Source: Methanothrix sp.
GTDB taxonomy: Archaea > Halobacteriota > Methanosarcinia > Methanotrichales > Methanotrichaceae
Reading direction: 5' to 3'
Length of the DNA: 40,499 bases
NCBI GenBank assembly: GCA_026394475.1
Contig: JAPKYD010000130.1
Span: 1 to 40,499, forward strand
A program made the translations under genes and the position numbers. The notes under the pieces were generated by a model. The model did not search any database, was not told where the DNA came from, and saw only the letters and a list, made by a program, of their open reading frames with translations. This document shows, in pieces, positions 34,121 through 40,499 of the stretch; the first letter of the stretch is position 1; each line of letters starts with the position of its first letter.

Positions 34121-34819
34121 ATGGTCAGACTGGAGGACGCGGTTCCCGCCAGGCTCAAGACCCACGGAACCACCTTCGAAGTCTTGGTGGATCCGGACGG
34201 GGCCCTGGCCCTGAAGAGAGGCGACATCGTCGACCTGGAGGAGATCCTGGCCGTGGAGGACGTCTTCGAGAACGCCTCTCGGGGCGACCGCAGCGCTGAA
34301 GAGGATCTGATCAAAGCCTTCGGGACCAGAGAGGTCCTGGTCATCGCTGAGACCATAATCAAGAAGGGCGAGATCAGCCTGACGGCAGAGCAGCGCAAGC
34401 AGTTCATCGAGAACAAACGCCGCCAGGTCATAGAGGTCATAGCCCGAAACGCCATCAATCCTCAGACCAAGACGCCTCATCCGCCGGCACGAATAGAGCA
34501 GGCCATGACCGAAGCGCGCGTCAACATCGATCCCAGCAAGTCGACGGACGAGCTGGTCAAGATCGCCATGAAGGCCATCCGGCCACTAATCCCCATAAGA
34601 TTTGAGGTGGTGGAGGTGGCCGTTAAAGTTCCGGCCGCTTATGCGCCCAAGGCCTATGGCGAGATCGCTGCTTTTGGCAAGCTCAACCGGGAGGCCTGGC
34701 AGAACAACGGCTCCTGGATCGGTGTGGTCCAGATACCTGCGGGCATGCAGACGGACTTTTACGCCCTGATCAACCGGCTGACCAAAGGCGACGCCGAGAC
34801 GAAGCTTCTTAAACATTGA
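34121..34819 (+). CDS. Ribosome maturation protein SBDS (SDO1)
   Basis: 232 residues. In eukaryotes SBDS with EFL1 removes the anti-association factor eIF6 from the 60S subunit; the archaeal protein is thought to act likewise. Sequence hallmarks: RLKTHGTTFEVLVDPDGAL, GDIVDLEEILAVEDVFENAS, ILKKGEISLT-like IIKKGEISLTAEQRKQFIE, NPQTKTPHPPARIEQAM and ALINRLTKGDAETKLL. Three domains of normal length. Confidence 0.96.
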   Translation: MVRLEDAVPARLKTHGTTFEVLVDPDGALALKRGDIVDLEEILAVEDVFENASRGDRSAEEDLIKAFGTREVLVIAETIIKKGEISLTAEQRKQFIENKRRQVIEVIARNAINPQTKTPHPPARIEQAMTEARVNIDPSKSTDELVKIAMKAIRPLIPIRFEVVEVAVKVPAAYAPKAYGEIAAFGKLNREAWQNNGSWIGVVQIPAGMQTDFYALINRLTKGDAETKLLKH

Positions 34820-34839
34820 AGGCTGGAATAGGGAATCGC

Positions 34840-35505
34840 ATGGATCGCAAGGTGGTTGTACCAGGTGATCTTCTCTCTGAGGATGCCAAGAGGTCAGGCG
34901 AGGGGACGTTCGTCAAGGATGGGCGCGTTTACTCCTTGCTATATGGTCTTGCGAACTACAGGGATAAGATAAATGTCATCCCCCTGGCGGGAAAGTACAT
35001 ACCCGCACCAGGGGATAATGTTATAGGCGTGGTGAAGGACATAACCTTCTCCAACTGGATCGTGGATATCAACTCGCCCTACGACGGGCTGCTGCACATC
35101 TCGGAGTTTCCAAAACGGATTGAGTCGGATGAGATGTCCAAGTACCTGCGCATCGGCAGCTCCATCATGACCAGGGTGAAGGATGTAGATCCCACTAAGA
35201 AGGTGGAGCTCACCTTGAATGACCGCAAGCTCGGCCTGATCAAGACCGGCCAGGTCGTGGAGATCAGCCATACCAGGGTTCCCAGGCTGATCGGCAAGGG
35301 CGGCTCCATGATCAGCATGCTGAAGAAAGAGGTGAACTGCAACATCTTCGTTGGCCAGAACGGAAGAATCTGGGTCAATGGAGGAGCAGAGGATATGGAT
35401 CTGGCTCTGAGGACCATCACTCTGATTGAGAAGGAAGCCCACACCAACGGCCTGACAGACCGGATAGTGGACTTCCTGAAGAGAGAGAAAGGGGCCAGAA
35501 GTTGA
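34840..35505 (+). CDS. rrp4: Exosome RNA-binding subunit Rrp4
   Basis: 221 residues. Cap subunit of the archaeal exosome. N-terminal [17 protein letters not shown]1 domain ([19 protein letters not shown]), KH domain ([18 protein letters not shown] with [11 protein letters not shown]). ATG at 34840 matches the conserved N-terminus; a TTG at 34816 overlapping the SBDS stop would add eight residues. The end overlaps the first possible start of rrp41. Confidence 0.96.
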   Translation: MDRKVVVPGDLLSEDAKRSGEGTFVKDGRVYSLLYGLANYRDKINVIPLAGKYIPAPGDNVIGVVKDITFSNWIVDINSPYDGLLHISEFPKRIESDEMSKYLRIGSSIMTRVKDVDPTKKVELTLNDRKLGLIKTGQVVEISHTRVPRLIGKGGSMISMLKKEVNCNIFVGQNGRIWVNGGAEDMDLALRTITLIEKEAHTNGLTDRIVDFLKREKGARS

Positions 35506-35510
35506 TCGCT

Positions 35511-36257
35511 ATGGATGAGACTGACATATCATTTTTCAAAGATGGATTCCGCCTGGATGGCCGAAGGGCAGATCAGCTCCGGCCCGTAAAGATCGAGGTG
35601 GGAGTCCTGGCCAGGGCAGATGGCTCGTGCTACATCGAGATGGGTGGAAACAAGGTCATAGCCGCAGTATATGGACCAAGAGAGGTTCACCCGCGGCACC
35701 TGCAGGAAGTGACGAGAGCCATCGTACGCTACAGGTATAACATGGCCTCCTTCTCCGTGGAGGAGAGGAAGAGACCGGGCCCGGACAGAAGGTCCTACGA
35801 GCTCTCCAAGGTGAGCCGCGAGGCCCTGGAGCCCGTGATTCTCACCACCTATTTCCCTCGATCCGTCATAGACGTCTTCGTGGAGGTGCTACAGGCGGAC
35901 GCAGGAACCAGGACGGCAGGCATCAACGCCGCAGCCGTGGCTCTAGCCGACGCGGGAATACCCATGAAGAGCATGATCTCCTCTTGCGCGGCGGGCAAGG
36001 TCGCGGACACCATCGTCCTGGACCCCATGAAGGAGGAGGACAACTTCGGCCAGGCGGACCTGCCCATTGCCATGACGCCGGGTGGAGAGATCACCTTGAT
36101 GCAGATGGATGGCGGATTGACCCGCGAGGAGTTCCATCAGGCGGTGGAGATGGCCATGAAAGGTGCTAGGGATATCTACGAGATTCAGAGGAATGCCCTG
36201 GTGGATAAGTACAGCCAGCTGGAAGCTCCAGCGGAAGAGGTGAAGGCCTGTGAGTAG
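35511..36257 (+). CDS. rrp41: Exosome catalytic subunit Rrp41
   Basis: About 248 residues; RNase PH fold, phosphorolytic 3'-5' exoribonuclease and polynucleotidylating subunit. Seen: [59 protein letters not shown], and [16 protein letters not shown] with the catalytic acidic residues. ATG at 35511 (MDETDISFF) is taken; a TTG at 35502 overlapping the rrp4 stop is possible. It overlaps rrp42 by 8 nt. Confidence 0.96.
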   Translation: MDETDISFFKDGFRLDGRRADQLRPVKIEVGVLARADGSCYIEMGGNKVIAAVYGPREVHPRHLQEVTRAIVRYRYNMASFSVEERKRPGPDRRSYELSKVSREALEPVILTTYFPRSVIDVFVEVLQADAGTRTAGINAAAVALADAGIPMKSMISSCAAGKVADTIVLDPMKEEDNFGQADLPIAMTPGGEITLMQMDGGLTREEFHQAVEMAMKGARDIYEIQRNALVDKYSQLEAPAEEVKACE

Positions 36258-37026
36258 CGTCATCTCGGAGATCAGGAAGGACTTTCTCTACAACTTGATT
36301 CTCAAAGGCGAGCGCGCCGACGGTCGAGGCTTCGACCAGTACAGGGAGATCTCCATCGAGAGGGATGTGATCAAAAAGGCGGAAGGGAGTGCGCTTGTAA
36401 AATTGGGATCAAGCCAGGTGCTCGTGGGCGTGAAGATGCAGCCCGGAGAGCCCTTCTCCGATTCGCCCAACCGCGGCGTCATCATCACCAACGCCGAGCT
36501 GGTGCCATTGGCATCGCCTGACTTTGAGCCCGGACCGCCGAACGAGGTGGGAATAGAGCTGGCACGCGTCGTTGACCGGGGAGTTCGCGAGTCCAAGGCA
36601 GTGGACCTGGAGGCGCTCTGCATTGTGCCCGGCAAGCAGGTCTGGATCATATTCATCGATGTGCATATTCTGGATGACTGCGGCAACATCCTCGATGCCG
36701 CTTCCTTGGGTGCCATAGCCGCGCTTCTTACCACTAAAGTTCCAGCCAGCAAATTCGGCCTGGGCGAAGATTATACGCTGCCGGTGAAGGATATTCCTAT
36801 CGCCACGACGGCCATTGAGTTCGGCGACGTCTTGATGTTTGACCCCGGCATGGATGAGGAGTCGATAGCCAACACCAAGCTCACCGTCATCAGCACCGCG
36901 GAGGGAAAGATCTGCGGTATGCAGAAGAGCGGCACCGGAACTCTGAAACAGGAGCAGATCTACCGCATCGTTGATATAGCATGTGAGAAGGCAAGAGAGA
37001 TCCGGGAAAAGTTTCTGGAAGTATAA
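36250..37026 (+). CDS. rrp42: Exosome subunit Rrp42
   Basis: 258 residues, GTG start inside the rrp41 end. RNase PH fold without its own catalytic residues; alternates with Rrp41 in the hexameric ring. Seen: [80 protein letters not shown]. Confidence 0.96.
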   Translation: MSSVISEIRKDFLYNLILKGERADGRGFDQYREISIERDVIKKAEGSALVKLGSSQVLVGVKMQPGEPFSDSPNRGVIITNAELVPLASPDFEPGPPNEVGIELARVVDRGVRESKAVDLEALCIVPGKQVWIIFIDVHILDDCGNILDAASLGAIAALLTTKVPASKFGLGEDYTLPVKDIPIATTAIEFGDVLMFDPGMDEESIANTKLTVISTAEGKICGMQKSGTGTLKQEQIYRIVDIACEKAREIREKFLEV

Positions 37027-37041
37027 ACGGAAGTAAGAATC

Positions 37042-37323
37042 ATGGTTAAGCAGACTACAAAAGGAAGGAAGAGCAGATCGGCAGCCCGGTTTGGCCCCAG
37101 GTACGGCCGCAAGTCGCGAAAGCTGGTGGCCGATATGGAGGAGAAGACCAAGGCGCTCTACGACTGCCCCCAGTGCGGAAGAACGAAGGTTTATAGAGAG
37201 AGCACAGCCATCTGGAGCTGCCGCAAATGCGGCTACACCTTCGCTGGCGGCTCTTTCGTCCCCGAGACCTCTTTAGGCCGCTCTGTGCTGCGGTCTCTCA
37301 AGAAGACCCTTGAGGTAGAGTAG
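37042..37323 (+). CDS. rpl37ae: Ribosomal protein eL43 (L37ae)
   Basis: 93 residues. A zinc ribbon is formed by CPQC and CRKC (residues ~42-45 and 60-63), preceded by the basic SAARFGPRYGRKSRKLVADM. It binds 23S rRNA. rpoP begins 3 nt after its stop. Confidence 0.96.
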   Translation: MVKQTTKGRKSRSAARFGPRYGRKSRKLVADMEEKTKALYDCPQCGRTKVYRESTAIWSCRKCGYTFAGGSFVPETSLGRSVLRSLKKTLEVE

Positions 37324-37326
37324 AAG

Positions 37327-37464
37327 ATGGCCTACAAGTGCACCAGATGCAAGAAGACCGTAGAGGTTGATTACGAGTACAGCGGCATACGCTGTCCTTA
37401 CTGCGGGCACAGGATCCTGATGAAGGAGCGGCCCACCACGGTCAAGAAGATGAACGCTGTCTGA
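37327..37464 (+). CDS. rpoP: DNA-directed RNA polymerase subunit P
   Basis: 45 residues ([20 protein letters not shown], then [20 protein letters not shown] and KMNAV). The zinc ribbon CxxC...CxxC and the [10 protein letters not shown] motif are diagnostic of Rpo12/subunit P, homologous to eukaryotic Rpb12. The stop overlaps the next start as TGATG. Its short length makes it easy to miss. Confidence 0.96.
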   Translation: MAYKCTRCKKTVEVDYEYSGIRCPYCGHRILMKERPTTVKKMNAV

Positions 37465-37787
37465 TGAAGGTCACCACCTCACGAGACCCGTCTGCGAAGA
37501 CAAGGAGGTTTGGAAAGGCCTTGGCATCGTTCCTTTCTCTCCCTTATGCGAACCGGGGAAAGCAAAGTCCGGTAGAGGACGAGACATGGCTGGTGGTGGT
37601 GGAGGACCACGGCAATCCCAGCGGGCTGGTCAAGCGCTGCGGGGGAAAAGAAGAGCTTTTGAGCTTCACGCTCTCCCTGGAGCCCGCGTCGGGGCGGCCA
37701 AAGAAGCTCGTGCCCGTGGTGACGGGAGCGCGCAAGGATGCCTTGCCAATTGCCCGGTTCTTCGAGGCAGATCGATTTCCTCGATGA
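37464..37787 (+). CDS. Brix-domain ribosome-biogenesis protein, probably frameshifted at its end
   Basis: 107 residues as read. VTTSRDPSAKTRRFGKALAS is the Brix N-terminus (Imp4/Rpf-like proteins that bind rRNA in ribosome assembly). VVVEDHGNPSGLVKRCGGKE and LSFTLSLEPASGRPKKLVPV follow. The read frame ends FFEADRFPR, shorter than usual. One frame over, QIDFLDEGEAKFRLKI follows directly and ends in ATGA overlapping pcc1, the coupling used throughout this operon. A one-base shift near 37760-37768 therefore likely separates the true C-terminus. A natural short form or programmed shift cannot be excluded. Confidence 0.75.
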   Translation: MKVTTSRDPSAKTRRFGKALASFLSLPYANRGKQSPVEDETWLVVVEDHGNPSGLVKRCGGKEELLSFTLSLEPASGRPKKLVPVVTGARKDALPIARFFEADRFPR

Positions 37788-37814
37788 GGGTGAGGCCAAG
37801 TTCAGGCTGAAGAT

Positions 37815-38042
37815 ATGAAGGGCTCTGCAGAGTTCGTCTTTGAAACCGCCCATGCGGGGATGATTTACAGCGCGCTCGCTTTGGAGCTGGATGACGAACT
37901 CCATAGATCCAATGTCGAACTGATCCTATGCGAAGGTTCTATCAGACTGATGATCCGGGGAGAGGACGCCGTTTCCCTCCGGGCAGCTTTAAATACCTGG
38001 ATAAGGTTGGTCAAGATCGCATTTGAGATGGTGAGTTTATGA
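37815..38042 (+). CDS. pcc1: KEOPS complex subunit Pcc1
   Basis: 75 residues. Dimerisation subunit of KEOPS, which makes t6A in tRNA. Pcc1 pattern: AEFVFETAHAGMIYSALALE, HRSNVELILCEGSIRLMIRG, and the helix DAVSLRAALNTWIRLVKIA. Position between Brix and prefoldin beta is the archaeal norm. It overlaps pfdB by ATGA. Confidence 0.93.
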   Translation: MKGSAEFVFETAHAGMIYSALALELDDELHRSNVELILCEGSIRLMIRGEDAVSLRAALNTWIRLVKIAFEMVSL

Positions 38043-38401
38043 GTGGCGAATTGCCTCCGCAGATACAGAATCAGCTGGCTCAGCTCCAGCAGCTCCAGCA
38101 GCAGGCTCAGGCCGTTATGACTCAGAAGACCCAGATCGAGGGTCTGATCCGAGAGACAGAGGCGGCGCTGAAGGAGCTGGATAAGAGCAGCGACAATGCT
38201 GTCATATACAAGAGCGTCGGCGAGCTTCTCTTCCGGGCCGACAAGCCAAAGCTGGTGGAAGAGCTCAAAGAGAGAAAGGATATGATGGATATCCGGCTGA
38301 AGACCATGGCCAAGCAGGAAGAGCGCATTCAGGGCCGGTTCACTCAGCTTCAGGAGCAGCTCAAGCAATCTCTAGGTCAGATACCGCCCAAGGGCGGCTA
38401 A
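38039..38401 (+). CDS. pfdB: Prefoldin subunit beta
   Basis: 120 residues. Two long coiled coils (QNQLAQLQQLQQQAQAVMTQ and ERKDMMDIRLKTMAKQEERI) flank the beta hairpin with SDNAVIYKSVGELLFRADKP. Four copies with two alpha subunits form the hexameric chaperone that passes unfolded proteins to the thermosome. It is the last gene of the superoperon; the tRNA begins 9 nt later. Confidence 0.96.
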   Translation: MSGELPPQIQNQLAQLQQLQQQAQAVMTQKTQIEGLIRETEAALKELDKSSDNAVIYKSVGELLFRADKPKLVEELKERKDMMDIRLKTMAKQEERIQGRFTQLQEQLKQSLGQIPPKGG

Positions 38402-38409
38402 ACTCTAGC

Positions 38410-38484
38410 GGGCCCGTGGCTTAGCCAGGATATAGCACCGGGCTTCTAACCCGGGGGTCGCGGGTTCGAGTCCCGCCGGGCCCG
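38410..38484 (+). tRNA. tRNA-Arg (UCU)
   Basis: 75 nt. Acceptor GGGCCCG / CGGGCCC with G discriminator; anticodon stem CCGGG / CCCGG closing the loop CTTCTAA, giving anticodon TCT; T arm GCGGG-TTCGAGT-CCCGC. No intron. CCA is not encoded in full (CC then T). It reads AGA codons. Confidence 0.96.
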
Positions 38485-38505
38485 CCTTATTCTAAGTGAG
38501 GATCT

Positions 38506-38694
38506 ATGTGCGAACTTGCCGTTTACACCTTGAAGGGTGAAGCCCGAGAGAAGCTGATGGAAGGAGTGGTCAGGCTGGTCATGCAAGATGGAAAAGTGCT
38601 GATGGAGGGCATCTTTGGGGATTCCAAGGAGATTGAAGGCAGGCTGGCCGAGGTGAATATAATCGCCCAGTCTGCGGATATAATCCTGGCTTAG
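38506..38694 (+). CDS. CooT-family nickel-binding protein
   Basis: 62 residues starting MCELAVYTLKGEAREKLMEG, with VRLVMQDGKVLMEGIFGDSK and EGRLAEVNIIAQSADIILA. The MCE start (Cys2) and the small beta-barrel pattern match the CooT family; in Rhodospirillum CooT takes part in nickel delivery to CO dehydrogenase, and Cys2 binds Ni(II). In a methanogen it could serve CODH/ACS maturation, but that is inference. It follows the tRNA by 21 nt. Confidence 0.85.
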   Translation: MCELAVYTLKGEAREKLMEGVVRLVMQDGKVLMEGIFGDSKEIEGRLAEVNIIAQSADIILA

Positions 38695-38748
38695 ACGGGC
38701 AATCCCCACGGATTTTACTTTTGATCGCTAAACCAGATACAGTAAATA

Positions 38749-38870
38749 TCAGTCTCTTTTGCTTTCAGGCAACATCCTATCCCTTAGCCTAGCCACATTC
38801 AGCGCCGTGAAGGGCTCGCCCTCGAACTTGAGCTTTTCTTTTGATATGCCGAAGTGCAGCCGCCGACAAA
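38749..38870 (-). pseudogene. Decayed C-terminal gene fragment
   Basis: A minus-strand frame of ~39 codons reads RLHFGISKEKLKFEGEPFTA, then LNVARLRDRMLPESKRD and a TGA stop. It has good amino-acid composition but no start, and ends upstream at a stop in the AT-rich vapBC promoter. It looks like the tail of a gene cut off when the promoter region or VapBC pair arrived. The family is not recognised. Confidence 0.35.
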
Positions 38871-38886
38871 TTTATAAACTTATAAA
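38871..38886 (+). promoter_or_regulatory. TATA element/operator of the VapBC pair
   Basis: TTTATAA-ac-TTATAAA is a perfect 7-bp inverted repeat that contains the TATA element and ends 17 nt before the vapB ATG, so the transcript is probably nearly leaderless. A ribbon-helix-helix antitoxin could bind it to repress its own operon. Confidence 0.45.
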
Positions 38887-38903
38887 GCTGTAATTTTGTA
38901 ACT

Positions 38904-39098
38904 ATGCCCACCACAATACAGGTTCAGGATGATGTTTATAAAATGCTGAACATATTAAAGAAGGAGCTCAACGTCGAATCATACAATGACGTGATCAGGC
39001 ATTTGCTCAGGAAATCCAAACGGATGGATGAATCCGAGTTTGGAAGTATGCCAGGGATCGCGCCATTCCAGAGGGAAGAGATTGACCGTTTTGATTGA
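38904..39098 (+). CDS. VapB-type antitoxin, ribbon-helix-helix
   Basis: 64 residues. RHH part: PTTIQVQDDVYKMLNILKKE and NVESYNDVIRHLLRKSK; the C-terminal tail (RMDESEFGSMPGIAPFQREE) would neutralise the toxin. The last 17 nt overlap the start of the PIN gene, the usual arrangement of VapBC pairs. Confidence 0.85.
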   Translation: MPTTIQVQDDVYKMLNILKKELNVESYNDVIRHLLRKSKRMDESEFGSMPGIAPFQREEIDRFD

Positions 39099-39462
39099 TT
39101 CCTGGGCCTGGGCGGAGTTCTTCGCCGGCAGCAAAATAGGAAAGATCGTCAAGACCTATGTGATGGATGAGGATCAGGAGATTATCATAAGCAGCATCAA
39201 CCTAGCCGAGATCTATCGTTTGGCACTGGATCGATTTGATGAGAAGACGGCCGAGAAAAGGCGACGGGCCATGATCTCCAGGTGCTACCTAATCCCCGTA
39301 GACGAAGAGATTGCCATCAAAGGAGCCAAGTTCAGGCACGATCGAGATTGGGGTTTGGGGGATGCCTTAATCTACGCCACGGCGATCAGAGAGGGCGCAA
39401 AGGTCTTGACGGGCGATCCTCATTTCAAAGGGCTGAACGATGTGATCTTCCTAGGGGATTAG
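39082..39462 (+). CDS. VapC-type PIN-domain toxin
   Basis: 126 residues from TTG at 39082 (MTVLIDSWAWAEFF); GAGGG six nt upstream supports it over TTG at 39091. PIN acidic residues: Asp in VLIDSWAW, Glu in SINLAEIYRLA, Asp in WGLGDALIYATA, and Asp in VLTGDPHFKGL. Such toxins cleave RNA (tRNA or rRNA) when the antitoxin is degraded. The paired antitoxin is directly upstream. Confidence 0.88.
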   Translation: MTVLIDSWAWAEFFAGSKIGKIVKTYVMDEDQEIIISSINLAEIYRLALDRFDEKTAEKRRRAMISRCYLIPVDEEIAIKGAKFRHDRDWGLGDALIYATAIREGAKVLTGDPHFKGLNDVIFLGD

Positions 39463-39499
39463 CTTTGTGCGCTGGATGCGATGGTTCAACCCTCCGGTC

Positions 39500-39832
39500 T
39501 CACCTTCCACTCATAAATTCCGCAGTTCGGCGGATTTCCTGCAGCTTCGCGTCAGAGATGCCCGCCAGGTCTTCCTGCTGGACCCATCCTTCGCTCATCA
39601 GTCGAGCGAAGACAAAGAGCAGGACTCTGTAGCGGTAGTCGTACTTCTCGTCCGTCTCCTTTCGTTTATCTGTCAGGTAATCATGAAGCTGCCACAAGTC
39701 GATCGGGTCATTGATCTCAGACGCCATTTTGCGGACGTTCTCCGCGATGGCCATGCACTCACCGCTATAGGCGGCCTTGAATGCTCGGCGTGCGATCTCC
39801 CTCTCTTGTTTTGACCATTCCATCTCCCTCAT
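39500..39832 (-). CDS. Uncharacterised small helical protein
   Basis: 110 residues (107 from the second Met). EWSKQEREIARRAFKAAYSG, DPIDLWQLHDYLTDKRKETD, EKYDYRYRVLLFVFARLMSE, and a final short helix. Similar small hypothetical proteins occur in bacteria and archaea; the function is unknown. The ATG overlaps a TGA in the upstream frame as ATGA, suggesting it belongs to the minus-strand cassette that starts beyond the right edge. Confidence 0.65.
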   Translation of the reverse strand: MREMEWSKQEREIARRAFKAAYSGECMAIAENVRKMASEINDPIDLWQLHDYLTDKRKETDEKYDYRYRVLLFVFARLMSEGWVQQEDLAGISDAKLQEIRRTAEFMSGR

Positions 39833-40012
39833 CTTTCATCCTCTGGACGAACCGATGCCCATCCGGGCGCGCAGGCACCACGTCGCATGCATGGGATGGT
39901 TGGGCTCTCTTTTTGCTTTCCAATCCCCTCCGTGTTCTTCCCAACGATGTAATCCAGCCACGTTTTTCCACCTTGGCCATCAGCTGGAGTGATTTGTTCG
40001 GTGATTTGTCAT
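39829..40012 (-). pseudogene. Probable frameshifted small gene within the minus-strand cassette
   Basis: An ATG at 40012 overlaps the stop of the preceding gene as ATGA, but its frame stops after MTNHRTNHSS. One frame over, protein-like sequence (DGQGGKTWLDYIVGKNTEGI, then GKQKESPTIPCMRRGACAP) runs on to a TGA that overlaps the next gene start as ATGA. A single-base indel would join them into ~60 residues. An alternative overlapping frame from 39980 (MAKVEKRGW...) has a less natural, Arg-rich start, though part of it (DVVPARPDGHRFVQRMKDE) also looks coding. The call is tentative. Confidence 0.35.
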
Positions 40013-40344
40013 TTGTTTAATGATTTCTCAAGTTCGATCTTCCTAATCAGAAGTTCATCAAATCTTTTCTTGATATCGGATATTTCCTTCTCGATTTTCC
40101 GCAGCTCCGATTTGTTTTTGACTTTTGCCAGGTATTCTGGTCCAAGCTCATCAGCTATATATTTTTCAAGCTGACTTCTCAAAACCTTGAGATAAGGATT
40201 CCCCCATACCGATCCCTGGCGATATTCTAGTTTGCCGGTCTGTATACCTTTGATAACGAAATCGCGGTTCACCCCATATTCAGCCTTTGCTGTTTTGTCG
40301 CTGAGTGTCGCGCCCTTTCGATTCCATTCACCATATTCCGCCAT
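40009..40344 (-). CDS. Uncharacterised protein with possible DNA-binding N-terminus and coiled coil
   Basis: 111 residues. The first ~55 (ATLSDKTAKAEYGVNRDFVI, KGIQTGKLEYRQGSVWGNPY) could be an excisionase-like helix-turn-helix with a wing; the second half (KVKNKSELRKIEKEISDIKK, RFDELLIRKIELEKSLNK) is a coiled coil. The start follows the TAG of the preceding frame directly. AT content is higher than in nearby housekeeping genes. The function is unknown. Confidence 0.6.
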   Translation of the reverse strand: MAEYGEWNRKGATLSDKTAKAEYGVNRDFVIKGIQTGKLEYRQGSVWGNPYLKVLRSQLEKYIADELGPEYLAKVKNKSELRKIEKEISDIKKRFDELLIRKIELEKSLNK

Positions 40345-40499
40345 CTATCCTCTTTTAACTTCGCAAGAACCTGGGACGCTGCCGTCCCTGTAGATCTCCA
40401 GCAATTCGATAGGGTCCATATTTCTGGAAAACCCGATAGCGTTGACAACTGTGTGATGGCTTAAGGCTGCTAGTCCCTTTGTGTTCGTGGGATACCGAA
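40345..40499 (-). CDS. C-terminal part of a gene cut by the window edge
   Basis: An open frame of 51 codons from the right edge to TAG at 40345-40347: RYPTNTKGLAALSHHTVVNA, then IGFSRNMDPIELLEIYRDGS. Composition is protein-like and the stop is immediately before the next gene's ATG, so it is probably the first visible gene of the cassette. The family is not identifiable from this piece. Confidence 0.5.
   Translation of the reverse strand, partial: RYPTNTKGLAALSHHTVVNAIGFSRNMDPIELLEIYRDGSVPGSCEVKRG

Noticed and set aside
1-40499. CRISPR array, IS element or transposase, replication origin
   Set aside because: No regularly spaced repeat series, no transposase motif and no Orc1/Cdc6 gene or origin-box cluster could be seen.

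Overview
The window is archaeal and comes from a methanogen. It carries mch (methenyl-tetrahydromethanopterin cyclohydrolase), methanogenesis marker protein 14, an archaeal exosome/proteasome superoperon, the clamp-loader gene rfcS, archaeal-type TrpRS and IleRS, a KEOPS subunit and prefoldin beta. Many genes are preceded by archaeal TATA elements and purine-rich Shine-Dalgarno (SD) sites, and TTG/GTG starts are frequent. The GC-rich coding style, the DUF11 surface protein and the gene mix suggest a Methanosarcinales member, most likely Methanothrix/Methanosaeta-like. That last step is inference.

Layout. 1-4.5 kb: one very large secreted surface protein on the minus strand (lamin-tail domain plus DUF11 repeats). 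4.8-5.8 kb: a broken gene (one-base shift plus in-frame TAG) divergent from a ribbon-helix-helix regulator; an apparently intact paralogue lies at 18.3-18.9 kb beside an AbrB-type regulator. 5.9-9.9 kb: a small membrane protein, a MutS-family ATPase, a methyltransferase and a winged-helix regulator. 10.1-15.1 kb: trpS, moaC overlapping a fused NAD(P)HX repair enzyme, a parvulin, a DUF2892 membrane protein and a small regulator. 15.4-18.2 kb: an AT-rich accessory island holding a tight three-gene cassette (TIGR04255-like protein, unknown 178-aa protein, HEPN-like protein), orphan small ORFs and an AbrB antitoxin-like gene. 19-30 kb: cyclase, rfcS, ileS, DUF151 nuclease-like gene, mch, methanogenesis marker 14, a stand-alone PriL-CTD-like Fe-S protein, a secreted protein and a putative membrane metalloprotease.

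30.2-38.7 kb: an uncharacterised protein and then the collinear superoperon rpl15e - COG1325 RNA-binding protein - rnp3 - rnp2 - psmA - SBDS - rrp4 - rrp41 - rrp42 - rpl37ae - rpoP - Brix - pcc1 - pfdB, joined by overlaps or very short gaps. It couples ribosome and RNase P assembly, RNA decay, protein decay and chaperoning. tRNA-Arg(UCU) and a CooT-like nickel protein follow. 38.7-40.5 kb: a VapBC pair next to a decayed gene fragment, then a minus-strand cassette of unknown genes, one apparently frameshifted, running off the right edge.

The best candidate for an undescribed system is the AT-rich three-gene cassette at 15.5-17.2 kb. Other points of interest are the damaged paralogue pair, the apparent one-base shift at the end of the Brix gene, the stand-alone PriL-CTD-like protein beside a methanogenesis marker, and a low-GC block inside ileS. 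No CRISPR array, IS element, rRNA, replication origin or recognisable riboswitch was seen.
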